The notes beneath the pieces are model-generated. The model was not told the origin of the DNA and made no database searches. It worked only from the letters and a program-made list of their open reading frames with translations. From the NCBI GenBank assembly GCA_964639215.1, contig CAZXCV010000003.1, positions 12,642 through 76,641 on the forward strand: 64,000 nt of DNA, in the 5' to 3' direction. This stretch comes from UBA6120 sp964639215. Lineage in GTDB: Bacteria; Bacillota_I; Bacilli_A; RFN20; CAG-826. Made by a program: the position numbers and the translations under genes. Numbering within the stretch: position 1 is the first letter of the stretch; each line of letters opens with the position of its first letter. Positions 17,909 to 25,720 of this stretch are shown in pieces.

Positions 17909-19229
17909 AAAAACCAAACGATGGATGAGTGTTATTGGACTCACGGCTTTCGTATTTATCTTGTCGGGATGTACCGCTAACTTCTGCTCACCAGAAGACC
18001 AAGCAAGAATTATGTATGTTCATGATGGTGGTGATGCCGATCGGGCAACGGGCGCTTATGATTATAGCGACACCCTCCAATCAATTATCGATACCGCAGA
18101 TAAAAATGGCGTTGCGACTCCGTCAGACGATTATTGGAAAGCGCTAGATGCCAAGGTTTTAGTGGCCGCAACGCAACGAGCCGGTGCACAAGCCTCTGAA
18201 TTAAATGTAACGGAAATACTTGAAAAGTATGGTTATGTCAAATTCCTTGGCGGTTCCAATAAACTTTGGAGTAATTGGGATAATTGGACCAATGAATTAA
18301 AAATTGAGTTAGGGGTTGAACACACCCCGGATTCGGATTTTGTATCACTTTATAAAACAGAAATTGACCGAGTTCAAAATGCCTATCGCGCTTGTATTGC
18401 GATTGAAGAAGGAAATTATGGACCAACCGAACAATATTTCTTTGGATCGAAAACGTGGGCGTATGCATTCCAACGTGGATTAATTGAAGGTTTATTTGTT
18501 TATCCAGTCGCCTGGATGATTGAAACGTTTGCTGTTGGTTTTGGAGCATCTGGTTGGGGACAAGTTCTCGCAATTTTGTTTACGACTCTTATCGTGCGAG
18601 GCGTTTTAATGGCTGCCACTTTCAAGTCAACGATGGGCACGCAAAAGATGTCGTTATTACAACCGGAATTAGCAAAGATTCAAGCTAAATATCCAAACGC
18701 CAAAACAAATCAATACGAAAAACAACGACTCGCGCAAGAGCAGATGGAACTTTATAAACGCAATGGTGTCAATCCATTCTCCCAAATAGTTGTCGTCTTC
18801 CTCCAATTTCCAATCTTTATTGCGGTTTGGGGTGCAATGACTGGTTCCGCCATCTTAGCGACCGGAAGGTTCCTTGGACTTAATTTAAACCAATCAGTTG
18901 GCAATGCGATGATGGCTAATTTCTTCAGTGCTGGTTGGTGGACGGCCGTCGTCTTGTTTATTCTCATGGGCGCCAGCCAATTCGTCGCAATGAAACTACC
19001 AACATGGTTACAAAAACGCGATGTAAAAAATGTCGGTCGTACCATGAAGAATCCAGCTGCTGATAGCCAACAAAAACAAATGCAACTCGTGAGTAATGTC
19101 ATGTTGGTAATGATTATTGTCATGGGCTTCTCCTTACCTAGCGCGATGGGAGTCTATTGGTTTATTGGGGCACTCATTTCCGTGGCACAAACATTAATTA
19201 CTCGGAAAGTGATGGCACATAAAAAATGA
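17901..19229 (+). CDS. yidC: YidC/Oxa1 family membrane insertase, with a long ectodomain
   Basis: YidC inserts and folds membrane proteins, alone or with Sec. A signal peptide ends in the lipobox LSGC, so the N-terminus is lipid-anchored outside. The five-helix core starts near residue 195 (LIEGLFVYPVAWMIE) and includes the cytoplasmic MSLLQPELAKIQAKY hairpin. The roughly 160-residue segment between lipobox and core is far longer than in Bacillus YidC. The ATG at 17901 is preferred over that at 17895 because AGGAG ends 8 bases before it and only 2 before the other. It overlaps rnpA by 8 bases. Confidence 0.93.
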   Translation: MNKKTKRWMSVIGLTAFVFILSGCTANFCSPEDQARIMYVHDGGDADRATGAYDYSDTLQSIIDTADKNGVATPSDDYWKALDAKVLVAATQRAGAQASELNVTEILEKYGYVKFLGGSNKLWSNWDNWTNELKIELGVEHTPDSDFVSLYKTEIDRVQNAYRACIAIEEGNYGPTEQYFFGSKTWAYAFQRGLIEGLFVYPVAWMIETFAVGFGASGWGQVLAILFTTLIVRGVLMAATFKSTMGTQKMSLLQPELAKIQAKYPNAKTNQYEKQRLAQEQMELYKRNGVNPFSQIVVVFLQFPIFIAVWGAMTGSAILATGRFLGLNLNQSVGNAMMANFFSAGWWTAVVLFILMGASQFVAMKLPTWLQKRDVKNVGRTMKNPAADSQQKQMQLVSNVMLVMIIVMGFSLPSAMGVYWFIGALISVAQTLITRKVMAHKK

Positions 19230-19825
19230 AAATATTTTCTGCAAAGACACTTGAAGAAGCATTAGAGCTCGCCGCAACCGACTTAAATATTTTGGTCAGC
19301 GATCTAACATATGAAGTTACTGAAGATAAAAAAGGATTATTTGTTAAGAAAGTCACGATTAGTGTCTACGAATTAGCTGATGTCGTCACGTTCGCCGAAC
19401 AATATATCATAAATGGGATTGCCACATTCGGAATCACCGCGACGACCAAGACAACGTTAAAAGAAGATATTATCAACATAAGCATCGATACGGATCATAA
19501 CTCGATATTAATCGGCAAAAATGGTCAAACACTTCAAGCCCTTAATGAATTAACGCGCCTAGCAACCTCGAGTCGTTTTAAGAAAAGATATCGGATCTTG
19601 CTTGATATTAACAATTATAAAGACGGTAAATACGATAAAATCGTTTCAATCGCTAAACGGACCGCGAAAGAAGTCCAGCGCACCCAAGTCGATGCGACGC
19701 TCGATCCGATGCCGGCTGATGAACGACGCGTGGTTCATAACGCCTTATCCACCTTCCGAAACATCAAAACCGAAAGTGCTGGTGAAGGAAGACGACGCGC
19801 AATCGTCATCCATTACGTCGAATAA
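19226..19825 (+). CDS. jag: KH/R3H RNA-binding protein Jag (KhpB)
   Basis: A 199-residue RNA-binding protein linked to cell-shape and division control in Gram-positives. The Jag_N domain covers 1-50 (KTLEEALELAATDL and ITYEV-like pattern). A KH domain has ILIGKNGQTLQALNELTRLA near 95, and an R3H domain has MPADERRVVHNALS near 163 (R-x3-H). The start overlaps yidC by 4 bases. It is followed by a terminator. Confidence 0.95.
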   Translation: MKIFSAKTLEEALELAATDLNILVSDLTYEVTEDKKGLFVKKVTISVYELADVVTFAEQYIINGIATFGITATTKTTLKEDIINISIDTDHNSILIGKNGQTLQALNELTRLATSSRFKKRYRILLDINNYKDGKYDKIVSIAKRTAKEVQRTQVDATLDPMPADERRVVHNALSTFRNIKTESAGEGRRRAIVIHYVE

Positions 19826-19845
19826 AGGACCCTCACGGTCCTTTT
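19824..19845 (+). terminator. Rho-independent terminator after jag
   Basis: AAAGGACC / GGTCCTTT arms with a CTCAC loop, then T4CT. It separates the rnpA-yidC-jag group from mnmE. A TTATACT -10-like element lies beyond it at about 19861-19867, before mnmE. Confidence 0.8.
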
Positions 19846-19873
19846 CTCTTAATGTGATACAATTATACTCAAG

Positions 19874-21205
19874 ATGATTTTCGATACAATTGTCGCTTTA
19901 GCGACACCCCCGACAAAAAGTGCTTTAGCGATTATTCGCCTCTCAGGCGAAGATAGTTTACAAGTTGCGAGCGCGATATTTTCTCGTGATCTCGTCACAA
20001 TTAATCAACCAGGGCAATATTTCGGTACCATTTCGTTTCAAAACCAATTAATCGACCAAGCCGTCGCCATCGTATTTACGAAACCACATAGTTTTACTGG
20101 TGAGAACAGCGTCGAGTTTATATGTCATGGTTCACCATTAGTAGCCCAACAAGTAATTGAGGCGTGCCTCGCGGAAGGAGCGCGTCTAGCAACAAGGGGA
20201 GAATTCAGTAGCCGCGCGTACTTAAACGGTAAAATTGACCTTGTTCAAGCTGAAGCAATTAATGATGTCATCAATGCCACAACCAACGAAAGTAAACGAC
20301 TAGCGCTGTTAGGGCTCAGCGGCGAATCAAGCGCGCTGATTGATCCAATTCGCGTTGGAATTGCTGACATTTTAAGTTTAATTGAAGTTAATATTGATTA
20401 TCCGGAATACGAAGATTTAGAACCAATCGATCGAGATAAGATACGAACAGCAATCAAATTTGTTCGCCAGCAAATAACGACGCTTGTCCATGAGGGAAGA
20501 CAAGGACAAATTATTAAAGAAGGATTAAACTTAGCGATTGTAGGTAAACCCAACGTCGGAAAGTCCTCGCTCTTAAATGCATTGCTAAAAGAAGACAAAG
20601 CAATTGTGACCGATATTGCCGGCACAACGCGAGATGTTGTCGAAGGCGACATTAATCTCAATGGATTAGTATTACATCTTTCAGATACAGCCGGCATTCG
20701 TGAAGGAAACGATACGATTGAAAAGATGGGAATTGCCAAATCCAAAAAAGCGATTGATAAAGCGGATCTTGTCATCGTTGTGCTCGATGCTTCGACGCCA
20801 CTTGAATTAGAGGACGAACGCATTCTCGCTTTAACGAGCGCAAGTAAACGTATCATCGTTTACAACAAATCAGACTTAACGCCGGTTAAAAACGATGGAA
20901 AATTATATATTTCAGCATTAACAAAAGATATCAAGGGTCTCGAGCTTACCATCCTCGATTTATTTGGAATCGAAGAACAATCATATTTGCGACCAAGTTT
21001 AAGTAACGCGAGACAAATCGGACTATTGCTTAATATTGATCGCTCGCTCGAGGCAGCCCTAAGCGACGTCGAAGCCAATTTAAGCTTTGATCTCATCAGC
21101 GCCTCGCTTCAAGAAGCCTACATTGATGTCCTCAAAATACTTGGATTAGAAGCGAACACCGATTTATCAAAAGAAATATTTTCCCGCTTCTGTGTTGGTA
21201 AATAA
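19874..21205 (+). CDS. mnmE: tRNA U34 modification GTPase MnmE
   Basis: With MnmG it installs the aminomethyl group at C5 of wobble U34. The N-terminal THF-binding domain begins FDTIVALATPPTKSALAIIRLSG. The inserted G domain has GKPNVGKS near 223, TTRD, DTAG and NKSD. The C-terminal catalytic motif FCVGK is complete (Cys near 440). No clear ribosome site precedes the ATG, which lies very close to a putative -10, so the message may have a very short leader. Confidence 0.97.
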   Translation: MIFDTIVALATPPTKSALAIIRLSGEDSLQVASAIFSRDLVTINQPGQYFGTISFQNQLIDQAVAIVFTKPHSFTGENSVEFICHGSPLVAQQVIEACLAEGARLATRGEFSSRAYLNGKIDLVQAEAINDVINATTNESKRLALLGLSGESSALIDPIRVGIADILSLIEVNIDYPEYEDLEPIDRDKIRTAIKFVRQQITTLVHEGRQGQIIKEGLNLAIVGKPNVGKSSLLNALLKEDKAIVTDIAGTTRDVVEGDINLNGLVLHLSDTAGIREGNDTIEKMGIAKSKKAIDKADLVIVVLDASTPLELEDERILALTSASKRIIVYNKSDLTPVKNDGKLYISALTKDIKGLELTILDLFGIEEQSYLRPSLSNARQIGLLLNIDRSLEAALSDVEANLSFDLISASLQEAYIDVLKILGLEANTDLSKEIFSRFCVGK

Positions 21206-21984
21206 TGAGACTTATAGATACTCACTGTCACTTGAACGATAAACAGTTATTCCCACATGTTGACGAACTTGTTTTAAAGGCAAACGAGAATGATGTTGTG
21301 AGGATGCAAGTGGTCGGATATGATGAGTTGTCATCAAAAATAGCGCTCGAGCTAGCTGAGCGCTTCTCATCGATTTATGCAATTGTCGGCATTCACCCGA
21401 CTGAAGTAAATGAAAATCTAGAAGTACGGTTGAAGGAAATTGAAACATTAGCCCTTCATAATCGTGTGGTCGCCATTGGTGAAACAGGACTAGATTATTA
21501 CTGGCATAAACAGATCGAGCAACACAAGCTCCAGCAAGCATATTTTATCCAACAAATTGAAATAGCTAATCGACTACAATTACCGGTTGTTATTCATAGT
21601 CGTGATGCGATGCAAGCCACACTCCAAATTTTAAAAGAAAATCGGCCACAATATGGTGGAGTGATGCACTGTTATTCAGGTCCGGCAGAACTAGTGTCTG
21701 AATTTATTGCGCTCGGCATGTATATTTCTTTAGCGGGTCCAGTAACATTCTTAAACGCCAAAACACCAAAAGAAGTCGCGCTTATCGTCCCTCTTGAGCG
21801 CCTTCTAATTGAGACCGACAGCCCCTATCTTGCACCACATCCAAATCGTGGCAAACGAAATGATCCATCGTTACTTCCGTTAATCTTGAACACAATCGCC
21901 CAGATAAGAAAAGAAGATCCCGTTCTATTAGCAGAAATCACCAGTACCAACGCCGAACTGCTGTTCCACGTGAAACACAAATGA
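21205..21984 (+). CDS. tatD: TatD family metal-dependent hydrolase
   Basis: A 259-residue TIM-barrel DNase/phosphoesterase. Metal ligands are visible in DTHCHL (5-10), GETGLDYYW (Glu near 94), VVIHSRDA, MHCYSG and ETDSPYL. TatD proteins act as 3'-5' exonucleases in DNA quality control. The start overlaps mnmE as TAATG and the stop overlaps rnmV as ATGA, so the genes are translationally coupled. Confidence 0.95.
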   Translation: MRLIDTHCHLNDKQLFPHVDELVLKANENDVVRMQVVGYDELSSKIALELAERFSSIYAIVGIHPTEVNENLEVRLKEIETLALHNRVVAIGETGLDYYWHKQIEQHKLQQAYFIQQIEIANRLQLPVVIHSRDAMQATLQILKENRPQYGGVMHCYSGPAELVSEFIALGMYISLAGPVTFLNAKTPKEVALIVPLERLLIETDSPYLAPHPNRGKRNDPSLLPLILNTIAQIRKEDPVLLAEITSTNAELLFHVKHK

Positions 21985-22523
21985 AACACACGTGTGCGTC
22001 GGCAATTGTCGTTGAAGGACAATCAGATATTCAGTTTTTAACAACTTTTGTCGAAGCGGAGTTCATTGCAACAAACGGAAGTGATGTTCCACGTGAAACA
22101 ATAGAATATCTCCAGTCTTTATCAAAGATAAAGCCAATCATTGTTTTAACTGATCCCGATGGCCCTGGCACGCGAATTCGCCATCTCCTTGATGGGGAGA
22201 TTCCAAACTTATATCATGCCTTTATCCCAAAGCAGGGGTCCATCAAAAAAAATAAGGTTGGTGTCGCTGAAAGCACAAAGACATTAATACTAAAAGCCTT
22301 AGAACTACCAATCTTTACCGCCACTATCACGACTGGAAAATTGACGATGAATGATATACTGACACTCGGTTTAACAGGCGGAATTAACGCTACAGTTAGG
22401 CGACGAATGGTCGAAGCCGCGTTTCGACTTGGTTATAATAATGCTAAACAATTATTGTTTCGACTGAACAATCTCAATATTAACTACAAGCAAGTATCAG
22501 AGGTTTTGAGACAGCATGAATAA
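21981..22523 (+). CDS. rnmV: Ribonuclease M5 (5S rRNA maturase)
   Basis: A 180-residue TOPRIM nuclease that makes mature 5S rRNA. The TOPRIM motifs are AIVVEGQSDIQFL (catalytic Glu12) and VLTDPDGPGTRIR (Asp pair). It lies in the conserved tatD-rnmV-ksgA order. The overlap with ksgA is 8 bases. Confidence 0.95.
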   Translation: MKHTCASAIVVEGQSDIQFLTTFVEAEFIATNGSDVPRETIEYLQSLSKIKPIIVLTDPDGPGTRIRHLLDGEIPNLYHAFIPKQGSIKKNKVGVAESTKTLILKALELPIFTATITTGKLTMNDILTLGLTGGINATVRRRMVEAAFRLGYNNAKQLLFRLNNLNINYKQVSEVLRQHE

Positions 22524-23334
22524 AACACCAACCAAAGATCACATAATCAGTTATTTACATAGTTATGGGATGTCACCAATTAGGAGCCTCGGCCAAAACT
22601 TTTTAATTGATAACGAAATTGCCAATTTGATCGTAACTGAAGCAGCCTTACAACAAGGTGACGATGTCTTAGAAATTGGTCCCGGCTTTGGTGCTTTGAC
22701 ATCACACATCATCAAGCATGTCCAAAAACTTGATTTGGTTGAATTAGATCAAAAAATGGTGACGTTTCTGAAGGATCATTATTCCTCGGAAGAAGCGATA
22801 AAAATTATTCATAAAGATGCCCTCAAGTTGGATTTTTCCCATTACACGAAAATAATCTCAAATCTTCCTTATTATGCAACGACAGCGATGATTGAAAAAA
22901 CATATCGTGAGGCTGGCATGTTAAAAGATGCCGTGTTTATGATTCAAAAGGAAGCATTTCCTCGCTTATCGGCCAACGTTAACGAAGACGGTTATGGTCC
23001 ATTAGCAATCGTCCTTTCATATATTATGGATATAACAACACTATTTGTTGTAAAACCACACTCATTTTATCCAGAACCACCCGTTGATTCACTTGTTATT
23101 AAACTGACTGTAAAACAAGAAATTAATCGTGAAATGATGGCTAAATTAGACCGAGTTGTTCGTCGTTTGTTTGAAAATCGTCGCAAAACCATCCTCAATA
23201 ATCTAGGGGCGTTAATTCATGATAAAAATAGGGCAAAAATGCTACTAATTGAAATTGGAGTTATGGAGAATACTCGTCCCGAACAAATCCCACTTGAAAA
23301 ATATTTGAAATTAACAGAGTTAATATACCGCTAG
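22516..23334 (+). CDS. rsmA: 16S rRNA dimethyladenosine transferase KsgA (RsmA)
   Basis: It dimethylates two adjacent adenosines (A1518 and A1519 in E. coli) in helix 45 of 16S rRNA. The N-terminal SLGQNFLIDNEI block, SAM-binding LEIGPGFGALTSHI near 53, and catalytic NLPYYATT near 115 are all intact. The 272-residue length is normal. Loss of this enzyme gives kasugamycin resistance (established knowledge). Confidence 0.97.
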   Translation: MNKTPTKDHIISYLHSYGMSPIRSLGQNFLIDNEIANLIVTEAALQQGDDVLEIGPGFGALTSHIIKHVQKLDLVELDQKMVTFLKDHYSSEEAIKIIHKDALKLDFSHYTKIISNLPYYATTAMIEKTYREAGMLKDAVFMIQKEAFPRLSANVNEDGYGPLAIVLSYIMDITTLFVVKPHSFYPEPPVDSLVIKLTVKQEINREMMAKLDRVVRRLFENRRKTILNNLGALIHDKNRAKMLLIEIGVMENTRPEQIPLEKYLKLTELIYR

Positions 23335-23344
23335 TTCATTTTTG

Positions 23345-23374
23345 TTTACAATTACAGTAGCAACTACCTACAAT
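23345..23374 (+). promoter_or_regulatory. Candidate sigma-A promoter for ispE-glmU
   Basis: TTTACA at 23345-23350 and TACAAT at 23369-23374 are separated by 18 bases. An AGGAG element and the ispE ATG follow 17-28 bases downstream. Each hexamer has one mismatch from consensus. Confidence 0.6.
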
Positions 23375-23401
23375 ATAACGAGATTATCATAGGAGCTCAG
23401 C

Positions 23402-24268
23402 ATGATTGTTAAAGCCTACGCCAAAATCAACATTGCCTTGAATGTAGTTAACAAGCGCGAAGATGGTTATCATGAACTAGATATGGTCATGGTTCCACTT
23501 GATTTGCACGACTCACTCGATATCGATATTGTTCCACCCTCGTTTGATACGTTAGTTACTTGTGATGATTACGATTTGATAAACGAAGATTATAATTTAG
23601 CAACGATTGCGATAAATAAAATGCGTCAGTTCTACGGTTTTAAAGAAAGTTTTCGCGTCCACATTCATAAACGGATTCCGATGTCGGCGGGTCTTGGCGG
23701 TGGGTCGAGCGATTCCGCTGCGGTCATACGTGGGATCGTTTCACTACTGAAGTTAAAAGTGAAAGATAGTGATATCATCCAAATTTGTCGCTCGATTGGT
23801 AGCGATGTCCCCTTTTTCTATGAACAAATACCGGCTCGCGTTCGCGGTACTGGTGAAACATTACTGCCACTTAAAGTCAAAAAACAGTATTACGTTTTAT
23901 TAATAAAACCAAAACAAGGACTATCGACTAAAACGGTGTTTGAAACATATGATAAAGATCCAACCGTCCCTCGGGATATTAACCCCGTGATTAAGGCTTT
24001 AGAAACAGGCGATGACGGTTTATTAGAGGTCAGCATATTTAATCAACTAGAAAAAGCGGCGATGTCTTTATGTAATGATGTCACGATAATTAAAGAAGAG
24101 CTTAAAAAAGATGGAATGAATATCGTTGCAATGTCAGGATCTGGCAGCGCGGTTTACGCACTCCATGACCAAGTGAGAAAATTAGAAAAAATCGCTCATA
24201 AATACGTAAAATTAGGGCATAAGGTATTATTGACACAATTTCGTTTGAAAGAAGGAAAAGTAATATGA
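23402..24268 (+). CDS. ispE: 4-diphosphocytidyl-2-C-methyl-D-erythritol kinase
   Basis: A GHMP kinase of the MEP isoprenoid pathway that phosphorylates CDP-ME. The substrate-binding start VKAYAKINIALNV and ATP-loop MSAGLGGGSSDSAAV near 98 are diagnostic, and the C-terminal MSGSGSAVYAL motif near 245 is present. Its presence implies that isopentenyl diphosphate, needed for undecaprenyl carriers and tRNA prenylation, is made by the non-mevalonate route. It overlaps glmU by 4 bases. Confidence 0.97.
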   Translation: MIVKAYAKINIALNVVNKREDGYHELDMVMVPLDLHDSLDIDIVPPSFDTLVTCDDYDLINEDYNLATIAINKMRQFYGFKESFRVHIHKRIPMSAGLGGGSSDSAAVIRGIVSLLKLKVKDSDIIQICRSIGSDVPFFYEQIPARVRGTGETLLPLKVKKQYYVLLIKPKQGLSTKTVFETYDKDPTVPRDINPVIKALETGDDGLLEVSIFNQLEKAAMSLCNDVTIIKEELKKDGMNIVAMSGSGSAVYALHDQVRKLEKIAHKYVKLGHKVLLTQFRLKEGKVI

Positions 24269-25662
24269 AACTCTTTACGATTATTATGGCCGCGGGCAAA
24301 GGCACGCGCATGAAATCACGCGATGACAACATTAGTAAAGTCGCCTTTCCACTACTTGGGCGCCCTTTAGTAGGATATGTTCTCAAGGCAATTGAGCCAT
24401 TAAAGAGTGCTCGCGTTGTAACGATTGTTGGATTTGGCGGAGAAACGGCCAAGGCCATCGTCGGCGATCATTCAGAAATAGCTTGGCAACGAGAACTTAA
24501 AGGAACGGGACACGCAATCATGCAAGTCGCCCCACTTCTTAGCCAAGAAGAAGGGATGACACTCATTGTCTCTGGCGACACGCCCCTACTAAAAACAGAA
24601 ACATTAGCGACGCTCATCGAAGAACACCAGCGCCAGCATAACGATTTAACATTATTATCGGCCAAACTTGATAATCCATTTGGCTATGGTCGCGTTATAC
24701 GTGATGAATTAATGACGGTCACCGCCGTCATCGAGCAAGCGGATGCCAGTGAGCAAGAGCGAGAAATTAATGAAATTAACGCCGGAGTTTATGTTTTCGA
24801 TAACGCTAAGTTATTTATCGAATTATCCGGTTTGCAACCAACAAATAAACAAGGTGAATATTATCTGACGGATTTAATTGGCATATTTAAGAAGCGTGGA
24901 TATCGCGTTGGTGCTAGCATCGTTGCCGATTTTACCGAAACACTTGGTATTAACGATCGCGCGCAACTAGCGGAAGCCGCACGATTAATGCAAGAGCGAA
25001 TTAATTATGCGCATATGAAATCTGGGGTTACAATCGAGGATCCTTTCGCCACCTACATTGGACCAGATGTCACGATCGGACCAGACACAGTTATTAGACC
25101 GGGATCATATATCATGGGAATGACTTCAATCGGATGTGGTAATCAAATCGGACCAGACACAACACTAGAGAATATGACGATTGGGCACCAAAACACCATT
25201 ATCAAATCTTACCTTGTAGACTCCAAAATCGGAGATGGTAACAAAGTTGGTCCATTCACCCACATGCGTGGTCATAGCGAGCTACTCAATCACACACGCG
25301 TTGGTAACTTTGTTGAAACAAAGGCGTCGATTTTACGCGACGGTGTTAAAGCCGCGCACCTCACCTATCTCGGGGATGCCGACATTGATGAGGCTGCAAA
25401 CATTGGCTGTGGGACGATAACTGCAAATTATGATGGTGTTAATAAATGGAAGACAAGCATTGGCAAACGCGTGTTTGTGGGATCGGGAACCACAATCATC
25501 GCACCAGTATCGATTGGTGATGATGCATTTGTCGCGGCTGGATCAACAATCAATATTAGCGTTTCTAATGATGATTTTGCGATTGCGAGAGCGAGACAGG
25601 AAAATAAACAAGGATTTGCCAAAGAAATTCGAAAAAGAATCGCTGCCAAAGCCAAGAAATAG
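24265..25662 (+). CDS. glmU: Bifunctional UDP-GlcNAc pyrophosphorylase / GlcN-1-P acetyltransferase
   Basis: The 465-residue enzyme makes UDP-GlcNAc, the precursor of peptidoglycan and wall polymers. The N-terminal uridylyltransferase has IMAAGKGTRMKS at 7-18. The C-terminal left-handed beta helix shows hexapeptide repeats from about 265, and the acetyltransferase block GCGTITANYDGVNKWKT lies near 380. A complete bifunctional enzyme suggests that the organism builds a GlcNAc-containing envelope. A strong terminator follows. Confidence 0.97.
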   Translation: MKLFTIIMAAGKGTRMKSRDDNISKVAFPLLGRPLVGYVLKAIEPLKSARVVTIVGFGGETAKAIVGDHSEIAWQRELKGTGHAIMQVAPLLSQEEGMTLIVSGDTPLLKTETLATLIEEHQRQHNDLTLLSAKLDNPFGYGRVIRDELMTVTAVIEQADASEQEREINEINAGVYVFDNAKLFIELSGLQPTNKQGEYYLTDLIGIFKKRGYRVGASIVADFTETLGINDRAQLAEAARLMQERINYAHMKSGVTIEDPFATYIGPDVTIGPDTVIRPGSYIMGMTSIGCGNQIGPDTTLENMTIGHQNTIIKSYLVDSKIGDGNKVGPFTHMRGHSELLNHTRVGNFVETKASILRDGVKAAHLTYLGDADIDEAANIGCGTITANYDGVNKWKTSIGKRVFVGSGTTIIAPVSIGDDAFVAAGSTINISVSNDDFAIARARQENKQGFAKEIRKRIAAKAKK

Positions 25663-25669
25663 GCAATAA

Positions 25670-25703
25670 AAAAACCACAAACCTGAACCGGAATGTGGTT
25701 TTT
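25670..25703. terminator. Bidirectional rho-independent terminator between glmU and ppdK
   Basis: Perfect 10-base arms AAAAACCACA / TGTGGTTTTT with a 14-base loop. The A and T ends serve both converging transcripts. Confidence 0.9.
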
Positions 25704-25720
25704 ATTTAGGCAATTAATCG

